From CAZFLM01 sp964519955 (GTDB lineage Bacteria > Armatimonadota > Chthonomonadetes > Chthonomonadales > CAJBBX01), in the NCBI GenBank assembly GCA_964519955.1, contig CAZFLM010000026.1, forward strand, positions 14,874-78,873: DNA of 64,000 nt, in the 5' to 3' direction. The translations under genes and the position numbers were made by a program. How positions within the stretch are numbered: position 1 is the stretch's first letter; the number at the start of each line of letters is the position of its first letter. The notes below the pieces were generated by a model. The model ran no database searches and was not told the DNA's origin. It was given only the letters and a program-made list of their open reading frames with translations. Shown piece after piece: positions 31,515-40,621 of the stretch.

Positions 31515-32969
31515 CTACCCCAGATCGAACGAGTAGAGCCGTGCGCGGCGCAGGCGGAACTCCAGGCTAAGCGCGCGCCCGGCGAGTGAGGCGAGGCGGC
31601 CGCGGAACGCCACCGGCAGCGCCACCCCATCGCCGGAGATCGCGCGGGCGTCCTGCCAGTCGAAGCCCTTCGGCGCGCGCCCGTCGGTGCCAACCAGCCG
31701 CACGCGCAGCTCGCCCCCGCGCTCCACCGTCGCGTTCACCGTGAGGCGGCTGACGCCCCCCAGCGCGCGGGCCGGCGTGTGGAGCGTGCCCTCCGCAACG
31801 CCCGCCGCATAGGCCGCGTACCGGTCGCGCGGGAGGTGCGCCGCGCCGATCTGCCGCCCCGTGAAGCGCTCCGCCTTGTGGCCCCAGCGGTAGCCCCCGT
31901 AGTAGAGCCGCACCTCGTCGCCGAGCAGTAGGTGGTCGTCCACCCAGGACATCGCGCGGTCCCACGTGCCGGGGGTAGAGTTGCGGTCGAGCGACGGTTG
32001 AGTCTCGCGCCTCCAGGTCTCGCCGTCCGCGCTCCACGCGACCACCGAGTAGCCGATGCCCGCGAACGGGCGGTCGGGGTCGTGCATCTCCTTCGCGCTC
32101 CTGCCCGGCTCGCAGTTCAGATCGTCGCGAAGCACCTTGACGAAGCTCACCAGCAATGGCCCGCGCCGCAGCATCGCGCTCATGCCGTAGAACTGCGTCT
32201 CGCCGCGCTCGATGGCCGCGTCCGGGTCTGGCGTCACGATCGGCCAGGGCTCCTTCCAGTGCACCAGGTCGTCGCTGACGCTCTGGTGCGGGATGCGCAG
32301 CCCCTTCCACCTGCCGGACGACGGCACCTGCGACAGGAACGCGATGTACCGCTCGCGGATGGGGTCCCAGTCTATGCCGGTGATGTCATGGTTCGTGCGG
32401 ACCACCACGCCCTTCGCGAGCGGCATCCAGTCCAGGCCGTCGCCGGAACAGGCCACTTGCATTCCACCGTCCTTCCACCACGCGTACTTGTAGCGCTTCG
32501 ATGTGTCGGCACACCGCGGGCCCTCGTCCAGCACGCTCGCGCCGAACTGGATGGGCGCCGGGTCGCGCAGCACGCGGTGGGGGCGCCGCCAGTGTAGGCC
32601 GTCATCGCTCTCCATGGTGGCCAGGCTGGACTCGCCGGCGTTGTTCGGGGTGCGCGGCGTGCCGTACCAGACGCGGAAACGGCGCGTGTCCGGGTCGCGG
32701 ATGACGGTGACGTAGGGCTGGAAGCACCCGTCCTCGCGCCCGGTGATGACCGGCTCAGGCTCGCGGCGGAAGGCGCAGACCTCGCGCGTGAGGCGCGCGG
32801 TGTCGGCGGCCAGCGCTGGATCGAGCAGCAGGTAGGGGCCGGGCTCCCATGCGGCGCCGGGAGGGGCGGGAGCGGCGTCACCCAGCGAGCCGGACGAGAG
32901 GGCGAGCGCGGCAGCCGAAGCCTGCGCCAGGAACGCGCGGCGCGTCGGCCCATCGGATCGGTCGTTCAT
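31515..32969 (-). CDS. Tat-exported five-bladed beta-propeller glycosidase-like protein
   Basis: A 484-residue protein. Residues 1-32 are a Tat signal (PTRRAFLAQASAAALALSSG). The rest looks like a GH43/GH32/GH130-type five-bladed propeller: RFRVWYGTPRTPNNAG, SDDGLHWRRPHRVLRD, YKYAWWKDGGMQVACSGDGL, TGIDWDPIRERYIAFLSQVP and VRLYYGGYRWGHKAERFTGR are repeated blade strands with the usual Trp/Tyr-Gly pattern. Proteins annotated this way in similar bacteria are called glycosyl hydrolases, though catalytic acids are not clear here. GGGAGG precedes the start by 8 nt. It lies 18 bp downstream of the large glycosidase-like gene at 32988 and is probably co-transcribed with it. Confidence 0.75.
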   Translation of the reverse strand: MNDRSDGPTRRAFLAQASAAALALSSGSLGDAAPAPPGAAWEPGPYLLLDPALAADTARLTREVCAFRREPEPVITGREDGCFQPYVTVIRDPDTRRFRVWYGTPRTPNNAGESSLATMESDDGLHWRRPHRVLRDPAPIQFGASVLDEGPRCADTSKRYKYAWWKDGGMQVACSGDGLDWMPLAKGVVVRTNHDITGIDWDPIRERYIAFLSQVPSSGRWKGLRIPHQSVSDDLVHWKEPWPIVTPDPDAAIERGETQFYGMSAMLRRGPLLVSFVKVLRDDLNCEPGRSAKEMHDPDRPFAGIGYSVVAWSADGETWRRETQPSLDRNSTPGTWDRAMSWVDDHLLLGDEVRLYYGGYRWGHKAERFTGRQIGAAHLPRDRYAAYAAGVAEGTLHTPARALGGVSRLTVNATVERGGELRVRLVGTDGRAPKGFDWQDARAISGDGVALPVAFRGRLASLAGRALSLEFRLRRARLYSFDLG

Positions 32970-32987
32970 GTCTCCACCTCCCGGCGG

Positions 32988-35297
32988 CTACTCGAACACG
33001 ACCATGCTGTGCATCTCCACGCGCGGCACCGTGACCACGACGCCACCCCGCACGGCGCGCAGGGGCAGGTCGATGCCCTCCGGCTGCTGCGTGGCGCGCT
33101 TGACGCCGGGAACGCGGCACGTGACGCGGATGTCGTGCAGCGGGATCACTTCCTCGCGCACGGGCCAGGTGCCCCGCAGCTCCGACTGGTTCGGGAAGCC
33201 CCACGCCTTGCTCAGCTCCTCGGGCAGGGGCGCGAGCTTCTGATAGATCGAGTGCTGCCCCCACGAGCTGGCATTGTTCAGCAGGTGAACGACGATCCGC
33301 TTCTCCGCGGGTTGGCGGCGCACGGTTACACCGAGGATCAACGGACCATCTACCGACACGAGAGGCTGATCGCCGTTCGCGGCCCATGCCACGGCGTTGC
33401 CCAGCATCTGGCGCATGTAGCCGTCCGGGTAGAAGAACATGCCTTTGTCGACCGACGCCGCGAGGTAGACGACGCGCCCCTTGCCGTACGTGGACGCGAC
33501 GATGGCGGGGAAGGGGCCTGTGCCGCTGCCGCCGCCCGCGCAGGTGAACGTGGCCGCCACCTCGCCGCCCTCCGCTGCGGTCACCTCCGCGCCGCTTGCC
33601 ACCAGGTACAGCGGGCCGCTCGCGGGCGGGGCGCCGTTCGGGTTCGCCCAGGCGGTGGACTGCTCGGCCAGGATGTGCGGGTCGTTCACGACCGGGTGGG
33701 TGCCCGCCACGCGCAGGGCGAGGGCCTCCTCGCGGAGCTGCACTGGGCGCGCCTTGACGTAGTGGGCGTGGAACAGGTCCGCCAACGCGAAGTCGGCGCG
33801 GCGCTGGAACGCGGCGTCGTAGAGCGAGGTCTCGTACGACGCCACGAGCCCTCCGCCCGCCTTCACGAAGCGCCGGATGACCTCGGCGGAGCGGTCGGAG
33901 AGGCACGCCACGTTCGGCAGGACGATCACGCGCACGCCCTTCAGGTCGGCGTCCTCGAGGTCGTTCTCGTCCAGCACCCGGATGGGCAGGTGCTTCTCGT
34001 AGAGTGCCCGGAACGCGCCGAGCGTGTGCGAGAAGTAGACCGGCAGCGCTCCCTGGGCATAGAGGGCGCGCGTCTGCTCGGAGGCGACGACGCCTATGTA
34101 CGGCACCGGCTCCGAGCGCGCCAGCCACGTGTCGCGCGCCTTCAGGTTGGCGGCGTGCAGGGCCATGTACTCCTCGCGGTGCGCGGACTCGACGAACTCC
34201 GGCCGCACGCCCCACGGCAGGCACTCCAGGCCCCTCAACTGAATCTCCACCGGAGATGGAACGCCGACGATGCCGTGCGACTGCGGCTGGATCCACACGG
34301 AAGCCCCGCGGTCCTGGGTGGTGCCCTGCATGAACGCAAAGACGAACTGCTGGTAGAGCGGATCGCCCGGCACGTCCCAGTACTGCTCGACGGAGGGGAT
34401 GTCGATGGCGCTCGCGAAGGCGGCGGGGTACTCGCCCATGTACATGCTGGGGTAGTACCACGTGCGGTTCGCGGAGTGGTTGGCGAAGAGCACCGCGTTC
34501 GGGTTGGCGTTGCGGATGGTCGCGCGCATGCGGTCCGCGAAGTCGACGAAGTGGCGCAGATGCCAGTCCAGGTAGGCGCGGTGCTCCGGGCTGTGGGCCG
34601 GGTCGTACGCGCCGATGTTGTTCCCGGGCGGCATCGGCAGGTCCTTGCCGGTCTCCTTGCGGTAGAGGTCGCGCGTGGCCTGATCGAAGGTGTGCAGGTG
34701 CACCGGCGCGTAGCCGTCGAGCCAGTACCCGTCCACCTTGTACTCGCGCACGACGTACTCGAGCTGCTTCAGCAGCCAGTCCGCGTAGCCGCTGCGCAGA
34801 TTGCCGAAGTTGGGCTCCTTGTCTGGCTTCCCGTCCGGCGCGACGCGGACCCAGTCGGGGTGCGCCTTCACCATCTCGGGGCAGATGCGCGGCGTCTGCA
34901 CGGGGCCGATGTACAGCACCAGCTTGGCCCCCGCGCCGTGCACGATGCGCTCCAGCCGCCGGATGTACTCGTCGGCCTGCTTCACCTCGTCAGGCGGGTA
35001 CCACGAGGCGGTCGGGCCGGCGATGTCCCACTTGCGCAGCGCGTTGACGGTGATAACGTTGTAGGCGCTGTTCGCGAACGCCTCCACCATGTTCCACCCG
35101 GCGGGCGGCAGGTGCCCGATGCGCCAGTTGTCGCGCACCCAGTCCGGGATGGGCCGTGGCGGCACGCGCTGCAGCACGGTGCGCGGCGGCAGCCCGGCGG
35201 TGTCGATGGCGATGGGCGCGGGCTGGGCCTTGGCGGCCGCGATGGAGAGCAGCGGCAGGGCGGCGAAGAGGGCGAGTGCGGCAGGGCACGTGGGCAT
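32988..35297 (-). CDS. Secreted glycoside-hydrolase-like protein with beta-galactosidase trimerisation-type domain
   Basis: A 769-residue exported protein; residues 1-25 form a Sec signal peptide (LALFAALPLLSIAAAKAQP). Residues about 60-370 form a TIM barrel close to the hypothetical glycosyl hydrolase group GHL6/DUF4434 relatives: GAGAKLVLYIGPVQ, KVDGYWLDGYAPVHLHTFD and ANHSANRTWYYPSMYMGEYP. Residues about 410-620 resemble the flavodoxin-like trimerisation domain of GH42 enzymes (LPNVACLSDRSAEVIRRFVK, AGGGLVASYETSLYD). A C-terminal beta-domain follows (VVHLLNNASSWGQHSIYQ). No transporter lies next to it. The start carries CGGAG upstream. The true substrate is unknown; polysaccharide or glycoconjugate is likely. 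Confidence 0.78.
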   Translation of the reverse strand: MPTCPAALALFAALPLLSIAAAKAQPAPIAIDTAGLPPRTVLQRVPPRPIPDWVRDNWRIGHLPPAGWNMVEAFANSAYNVITVNALRKWDIAGPTASWYPPDEVKQADEYIRRLERIVHGAGAKLVLYIGPVQTPRICPEMVKAHPDWVRVAPDGKPDKEPNFGNLRSGYADWLLKQLEYVVREYKVDGYWLDGYAPVHLHTFDQATRDLYRKETGKDLPMPPGNNIGAYDPAHSPEHRAYLDWHLRHFVDFADRMRATIRNANPNAVLFANHSANRTWYYPSMYMGEYPAAFASAIDIPSVEQYWDVPGDPLYQQFVFAFMQGTTQDRGASVWIQPQSHGIVGVPSPVEIQLRGLECLPWGVRPEFVESAHREEYMALHAANLKARDTWLARSEPVPYIGVVASEQTRALYAQGALPVYFSHTLGAFRALYEKHLPIRVLDENDLEDADLKGVRVIVLPNVACLSDRSAEVIRRFVKAGGGLVASYETSLYDAAFQRRADFALADLFHAHYVKARPVQLREEALALRVAGTHPVVNDPHILAEQSTAWANPNGAPPASGPLYLVASGAEVTAAEGGEVAATFTCAGGGSGTGPFPAIVASTYGKGRVVYLAASVDKGMFFYPDGYMRQMLGNAVAWAANGDQPLVSVDGPLILGVTVRRQPAEKRIVVHLLNNASSWGQHSIYQKLAPLPEELSKAWGFPNQSELRGTWPVREEVIPLHDIRVTCRVPGVKRATQQPEGIDLPLRAVRGGVVVTVPRVEMHSMVVFE

Positions 35298-35400
35298 CGG
35301 CGAGTGCTCCGTGTGGGTGGAGTGACAGGATATGGGACGCGCGGGGGGCTTGTGGGTTCGCGGCGGCAGACCGGCGAGGCCCGCCGCCGCATGGCCCGGC

Positions 35401-37272
35401 TCACATCGATCTGGCAGGCACGATCTGGACGATGTCCCCGTTGTCGAACGCCGTGCTGATGGTGACGCTCACGCCCAGGTCGGCGAACTGATACGACACC
35501 TTGCTGCCGAACGGGCGGCCGTCCTCCTCCGGGATCTTGAAGTCGGCCGGCAGCCTGAGACCGAGCGACGCGAGTACCTCACGGGTCCACTTGGTGACCG
35601 TGCCGCGCGTCTGCTTCTGGCAGAAGACCACAAACGCCGCGCGCCCGTTCGGGTATCCGACAGCCAGGTCCTGGATGTGCTCGGGCTTGTCGGCGTACCG
35701 AGCGATGCGATCACCGAGGATCTCCTGGCCGATCATGCCACCGTTGGGCGTCTCGCGCCCCGGCTTGCCGAGCGCTCCCTCGACCACCTCGCGGCTCTGG
35801 CCGACCAGCTGGCCGAGGCTGCTCCAACCCTTCAGCGGGCCGCCATAGCGTCCTCCCACGACCGGGCCGCCCAGCTTGCGGTACTGCGTGTAGTCCCAAC
35901 TCACGCCGAAGTAGTCGCCCTTGGCCTCAGGCGTTTCGGAAGCCAGCATCCAGGCGCCTTGCGGGCCGGACTTCGTCCAGACGTGGCGGCGCTTCACCAC
36001 ATCGCAGCTACCCGGGTCGTACTTGATCGACACGAGGGCCAGGACCTCGGCGCGCGTTCCATCGGCGGAGGGAGTCACGCTGAGGATGGCCCAATCCTCG
36101 TAGAGGTCGCGCTCGGGGGTGCCGGCCAGCGCCTTGCCGTAGCGCGCCAGCAGCGCCTCGCGGTTGGACGCCGTCGGGGAGATGAGCGCCGCGATCGCGG
36201 CCGAGTTGCCGGACTGGAAGGCCTGAGCCCACTGCTGGTAGCGCGCCCTGATCTGCTGCGCGACGGCCCCATCGAACACGTGGCCCACTGCCTGGCGGGT
36301 GGGCGTCTGCCCCGCGATCTCGGGGCGTATCCAGTCGCGGCCGGCGCTCTCAGCCGCTTCGGCCTCCTTGCCCATCTCCGGGAAGCCCTGCCGCTGAGAT
36401 GCCATCACCAGGCGCCATTGCCCTCCGCGCTTGGCCCAGGTGTCGGTGCGCATGCCGAACGTCTGGCTGTTGCCGCGTCCGCCGCCGATCTGAAGGGCCA
36501 CCTCGGCGCGCGCGCCGTCCGCGCTCAGTTGCCCAGCGAGCACCAGGTAGTACTCGTGCGGCGGGAACTGGTGCTTGAGGGCAGCGCGAACCGCCGCAGC
36601 CTCTTGCTCGCGGGTGTCGACGGCCGGCGCGCCGGAGTAGTCGTGGGCGCGCTGATCGTAGGCGCGGCGCTCGTTGCGGTACTCGGGCGCCAGGTACGCC
36701 AGGTACCCGTCGGCATCGCGCTTCTCGAACGCCTCGCTCATCGCGCGGTAGCACTTCAGGATCGGATCGAGCGCCGTGAGTGGCTGGCACGCCACGATAC
36801 CGCTCGCGCCCGCGGCGGGCGACGCCTGGCCGGCGGGAGGCTGGTCGCCACCGGCGCCATCGGCCTTGCGCATGTCGAGCATGCCGCGCCCGCCCGGCGC
36901 CAGCGTGTCGTTCCACGAGAGCCGCAGGATCGCGCCGTCCTCGACCATCTCGGCCGCGAGCGAGCCCGGCAGGTCCGATGGGGCCGCCGTGAACGTCAGC
37001 GCAATGCCGGCGGCGCTCTTGGCCCATTTGCCTGCCACCGGCTGACCCCAGTCCAGCGTGGCCGCACCGTTGGCGGCCAGCGTGAGGGTGAGCTGCTTCA
37101 GCTTGGCCTTCAGGCCCTCGTCGCTCTTGCCCATCGTCAGCGTGGCGCGATCAGCAGCCCATTGCCCGACGCAGCCGTCCACCGCCAACGCGCGCACGCT
37201 CGCGCCGGCCAGAAGCAGCACCACCAGCCACACGTTCGCGAGCCACCGGCGCCTGCCAGGTCCCATCCGCAC
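35401..37272 (-). CDS. Exported protein with SnoaL/NTF2-like segments
   Basis: A 623-residue protein with a Sec signal peptide (ANVWLVVLLLAGASVRALA). After a beta-rich N-terminal part (LTLTLAANGAATLDWGQPVA), two stretches look like SnoaL/NTF2-like cone folds: about residues 165-300 (CYRAMSEAFEKRDADGYLAY and GMRTDTWAKRGGQWRLVMAS) and 330-450 (RYQQWAQAFQSGNSAAIAAL). The tail (residues 470-623) is less clear (GQSREVVEGALGKPGRETPN) and may be a SmpA/OmlA-like or lipid-binding-like module. No catalytic residues stand out. GGGAGG lies 6 nt upstream of the start. It has no obvious operon partner; the next gene upstream ends 123 bp away. Function unknown. Confidence 0.65.
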   Translation of the reverse strand: MRMGPGRRRWLANVWLVVLLLAGASVRALAVDGCVGQWAADRATLTMGKSDEGLKAKLKQLTLTLAANGAATLDWGQPVAGKWAKSAAGIALTFTAAPSDLPGSLAAEMVEDGAILRLSWNDTLAPGGRGMLDMRKADGAGGDQPPAGQASPAAGASGIVACQPLTALDPILKCYRAMSEAFEKRDADGYLAYLAPEYRNERRAYDQRAHDYSGAPAVDTREQEAAAVRAALKHQFPPHEYYLVLAGQLSADGARAEVALQIGGGRGNSQTFGMRTDTWAKRGGQWRLVMASQRQGFPEMGKEAEAAESAGRDWIRPEIAGQTPTRQAVGHVFDGAVAQQIRARYQQWAQAFQSGNSAAIAALISPTASNREALLARYGKALAGTPERDLYEDWAILSVTPSADGTRAEVLALVSIKYDPGSCDVVKRRHVWTKSGPQGAWMLASETPEAKGDYFGVSWDYTQYRKLGGPVVGGRYGGPLKGWSSLGQLVGQSREVVEGALGKPGRETPNGGMIGQEILGDRIARYADKPEHIQDLAVGYPNGRAAFVVFCQKQTRGTVTKWTREVLASLGLRLPADFKIPEEDGRPFGSKVSYQFADLGVSVTISTAFDNGDIVQIVPARSM

Positions 37273-37395
37273 CTCCCGTTCCCGCCCGCGCGGGGAGTGA
37301 ATGTACTCCGATGCTACCAGTCCAGCGCCGATCAGGCAGTTCCGCGAGCGCCCGGCAGCAGAACCCGTACTCCCACGCGCGCAATCGTGCAGGCC

Positions 37396-38154
37396 TCAGC
37401 CCGCTGCGGCGTCGTCCTGGTGCATCCGGCTGGCCTGCGCGAACTGCTGCTCGGCGATCTGCAGGAGCGCGGCGCGTGCACCCGCGTCGAGCCGGTGCGC
37501 CAGGTCCGTGAGCGCCTGTCCGTAGAACTCGTAGTCCCACGCGCACGCGTCGCTTGCCTCCACGCAGCGCGCGTACCGGAGGCAGGACTCGCGCAGGCAG
37601 GCGAGGCCCTCCTCCCCGTCGATCAAGCCGCCGAGTCTGTGCAGCACACCGGCGCTGCAGGTCAGAGCACCGTCGCTGCCCGGCGCCACCGCCTGGGCCA
37701 GCTCGTACTTCGCCAGCGCATCGCGCAGCAGGGGCACGGCCGCCGCCGGATCGGTGCGCGCCGCCAACTCCGCGAGCCCGCACCGCGCGTGCGCCCAGCC
37801 GCAGAGCATCTCGGGATCGGTGGGATTGGTGCACGCCGCACGCTCGTACCGGTTGCACGCTTCGCGGTAGAGGGCGGCCTCCTCCTCCCCATCGTGGAAG
37901 CCCGCGAGCAGCATCAGCGCCGTGCCCCACTCGCACAGCGCCTCGTGATCCTCCCCAAGCCCGCGCACCGCCTGCTCCAGCCTGATGCACGCCTGCTGCA
38001 GGAACTCCACGTCACGCCCGTCCCCGCGCATGAGGGAGAGGTGCAGCAGCGCGCGCCCCCACCTCGCCAGCGCCCGCCCATCGCCCGGGTCGCGCGCCAC
38101 CGCTTGCTCGCACTCGGCGCAGACGCCCTCCAGGTCCTCGGGCATGTCACTCAT
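37396..38154 (-). CDS. TPR-repeat protein
   Basis: A 252-residue cytoplasmic, all-helical protein made of degenerate TPR units of about 40 residues. Examples are LARWGRALLHLSLMRGDGRD, ALCEWGTALMLLAGFHDGEE and EFYGQALTDLAHRLDAGARA, each with the W/Y-G-x-A-L core; the last repeat ends in QQFAQASRMHQDDAAAG. TPR domains bind partner proteins; none can be named. Its ATG lies inside the last codons of the upstream TPR gene (8-bp overlap), with GGAGG 7 nt before it, so the two are translated together. The frame could be extended by nine codons, but that start has no good site. It is probably a partner of the long TPR protein. Confidence 0.78.
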   Translation of the reverse strand: MSDMPEDLEGVCAECEQAVARDPGDGRALARWGRALLHLSLMRGDGRDVEFLQQACIRLEQAVRGLGEDHEALCEWGTALMLLAGFHDGEEEAALYREACNRYERAACTNPTDPEMLCGWAHARCGLAELAARTDPAAAVPLLRDALAKYELAQAVAPGSDGALTCSAGVLHRLGGLIDGEEGLACLRESCLRYARCVEASDACAWDYEFYGQALTDLAHRLDAGARAALLQIAEQQFAQASRMHQDDAAAG

Positions 38155-40585
38155 TGCTGTCCTCCGGATACGCCCGCGCAAGGAACTCCGCGAACCACGG
38201 ATGCTCGCGCACGCTGGCGAGGTCCTCGTCCTGGGTCACGTGTTCGCGCGAAGGGAGTGTGTCGTGCTCGATCGCCACATCCAGCCAGTGGCGGCAGGCG
38301 TCGGGCCGAGCCTGGAGCGCGGCGACGCACGCGAGACCGTAGGCTGCGATGCCGGGCTGAAGCGCTTCGGCCCGCGTGTACTGGTCGTCCGCGTCTCGCA
38401 CGAGCGCCTCGCCCTCGACCCCGGTTGCCAGGTCGTCCAGGCTCAGTAGGGCGTCACCCCAGATGTTGCAGATGGCGGCATCGTCGGGGCGCCGCTCGGC
38501 GACCCGGGCGCACCACTCGACGAGGGCCCGCCAGCGCTTCGCCGCCTCGTCGGGGGGGCACAGGTCCTCCAGGCTATAGAGCGCCCAACTCCAGTTCTCC
38601 AGGGCATCGGCGTGGTCGAAGCCGTTTCGCAGGGCCAGATCCGACTTGGCGCAGGCGTCGCGAAGGATGCCGGCGCTCTCCTCGGGCTGCACGTGCGTGG
38701 CCAGCCGAGCCAGCGCGCAGGCCCAGCGGTACCAGGTGCCGCCATCGGTCGGCGTGACACTGGTGGCGTACTCGTACTTGGTGCAAGCCAGACGGAGCAG
38801 ACGAGCCGCCTCGTCGCGGTCCGCCGTCTCGGCCAGGGCGTGCAGCGTGACCCCCCAGTTGTCCCAGGCCGGGGAGCCCTCGGGGCCGCACTCGGCTGCG
38901 CGCTCGTACTTCACGCAGGCGTCCGCGTAGAGTGCGCGGGCCTCGTCGCCGGTGCTGATCTCGGCCAGGTCGTAGAGCACGGAGCCCCACCCAAACCAGG
39001 CATCGGTGTCCCAGGAGAAGGCGACGGTAGCGCGGCGGCACAGGTCGGCCCCACGGAGGAGGATCTCCCGGCGCTCCGCGGGCGGGCGCATCTGAGCGGC
39101 CCTCTGGTACGCGTTCGCGGCGTAGCGCGCCAGTTCGGGGTCGTCGTAGGTGGCGGCCATCTCCTGCTCATAGCGGGCGGCGGCCTCCAGCAGCAGATCG
39201 GCGCCATCGCCGGCGCTGGTCTCGTCGGCGAGCCCGGAAAGCGCGTAGGCCCACTGCCGCTGCAGCCAATCCGGCGGGTCCTGCAGCGCTTGGGCGCGGC
39301 CATACAGCACGCACGCCTCCCGCAGGGGCTGCTCGGCGTCGGGGCTGCAGTCTGCTTCCGCTTGGCTCTGCAGCGTCTGGGCCCACCAAGCTACGGGTTC
39401 GGACGCAGTTGGCTGCAGTTGCGCGGCCCGTCGGTAGGCCATGCCGGCCTCGACGTAGCAGCGCAGCGCCTCGTTCTCGAAACTGAGCTTGGCCAGCTCC
39501 GTGTGGGCTCGCCCCTGGCACATGAACGCGTCGTAGCACGTGGGGTCCAGCTCGGCGGCGGCCTTGAATCGCGCGAGTGCCAGCAGCAGCAGGTCGCGCG
39601 CCGCCGGGCCCTCCGTACACTCGGCCGAATCACCCAGGCACATGCCGATCGCGCAGAGCGTTGCCGCGCTCTCTGGCTTGGCGCGCAGGGCCTGCTCCAG
39701 CCAGTCGCGGGCCTCCCGCAGCAGAGACTCACGCTGCCGGCCGGTTGCGCGGTGCGCCCGGTCGACAGTCGCTGCCCCGAGCCCGTAGAGCGCATCGAAG
39801 TTGCCGGAGTCGCGTTGGCGCACGGCCTCGAAGCTCCCGAGCGCGTCGCGCAAGTGCTGCTCTGCCTCCTTGCCGTCTGCCAGCCGGGCGAGCGCCTGCA
39901 GCGCCTGGCCGCGGTAGACGTACGGGTCGAGGGAGCCGGGCATGGCGACGGCGGCCCGCTCGTACTTGGCGCACGCATCGGCCAGGAGGCGCCGCGCTTC
40001 GTCGCCCACTGTGCGGTTTCCAACCACCGTGAGCGCGTTACCCCAGCCCAGCCACGCGTGGTAGTTGTCAGGCTCGATGTTCGTCGCGCGCTCGCAGTAT
40101 GTGCAGACCTCACGGCACAGGTCCGCGGCTTCGGCATCGGGCACCGTGCCGGCCAGGTCGTACAGCGCGCGGCCGCACTGCTCGGCACTGTCGGCTCCCT
40201 CCCGGTCGAGGTCGGCCAGCCGCCGGTAGTCGGCGATGGCCTCGCGCAGCAGCGCCTGGCGCTCGGCGCCCTGCTTGTGCCAGCACAGGTCATGCCGGGC
40301 CCGGGCGCGCGCATCGAGCACCATCTCGTCGTCAGGAGCGAGGCGCGCGGCACGCTCGATCATCTCGCACGCCCGAACGAGGAGCGCCTCCGCCTCCGCG
40401 CCTTCCGAGAAGCGGCTGAGCCCGATGAGGCCCGCGGCAAGGCCCAGCGGCGGCAGGTAGTCATCCGGGTGCTCCTGCACCACGCGCTCCACCGCCGCGA
40501 GCCCCTCGCGGAAGCCACGCTGCATCTCCTCCACGCCCGGCATCTCCGTCCCACGCATCAGTTCCCGCAGTTCGCTCAACCTCAT
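38147..40585 (-). CDS. Long TPR-repeat protein
   Basis: An 812-residue helical protein with about 17 TPR-like units of 40-45 residues. A common unit reads KYERAAECGPEGSPAWDNWG then VTLHALAETADRDEAARLLR, with W-G-x-A-L and D-E-A-x-x-L signatures. The C-terminal 40 residues are different: EDLASVREHPWFAEFLARAY, a short end-module I also see in the TPR protein encoded at 46331 (FRKVKNEGWFRKFVQRAYAD). No signal peptide or other domain is present. It overlaps the shorter TPR gene by 8 bp at its end. The start region has only a weak ribosome site, so a start ten codons later is possible. It presumably scaffolds protein complexes; no direct link with the glycan genes is seen. Confidence 0.8.
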   Translation of the reverse strand: MRLSELRELMRGTEMPGVEEMQRGFREGLAAVERVVQEHPDDYLPPLGLAAGLIGLSRFSEGAEAEALLVRACEMIERAARLAPDDEMVLDARARARHDLCWHKQGAERQALLREAIADYRRLADLDREGADSAEQCGRALYDLAGTVPDAEAADLCREVCTYCERATNIEPDNYHAWLGWGNALTVVGNRTVGDEARRLLADACAKYERAAVAMPGSLDPYVYRGQALQALARLADGKEAEQHLRDALGSFEAVRQRDSGNFDALYGLGAATVDRAHRATGRQRESLLREARDWLEQALRAKPESAATLCAIGMCLGDSAECTEGPAARDLLLLALARFKAAAELDPTCYDAFMCQGRAHTELAKLSFENEALRCYVEAGMAYRRAAQLQPTASEPVAWWAQTLQSQAEADCSPDAEQPLREACVLYGRAQALQDPPDWLQRQWAYALSGLADETSAGDGADLLLEAAARYEQEMAATYDDPELARYAANAYQRAAQMRPPAERREILLRGADLCRRATVAFSWDTDAWFGWGSVLYDLAEISTGDEARALYADACVKYERAAECGPEGSPAWDNWGVTLHALAETADRDEAARLLRLACTKYEYATSVTPTDGGTWYRWACALARLATHVQPEESAGILRDACAKSDLALRNGFDHADALENWSWALYSLEDLCPPDEAAKRWRALVEWCARVAERRPDDAAICNIWGDALLSLDDLATGVEGEALVRDADDQYTRAEALQPGIAAYGLACVAALQARPDACRHWLDVAIEHDTLPSREHVTQDEDLASVREHPWFAEFLARAYPEDSNE

Positions 40586-40621
40586 CGGGCTGGTGTCCTT
40601 TCATGCAGGTGATGTGGGCTA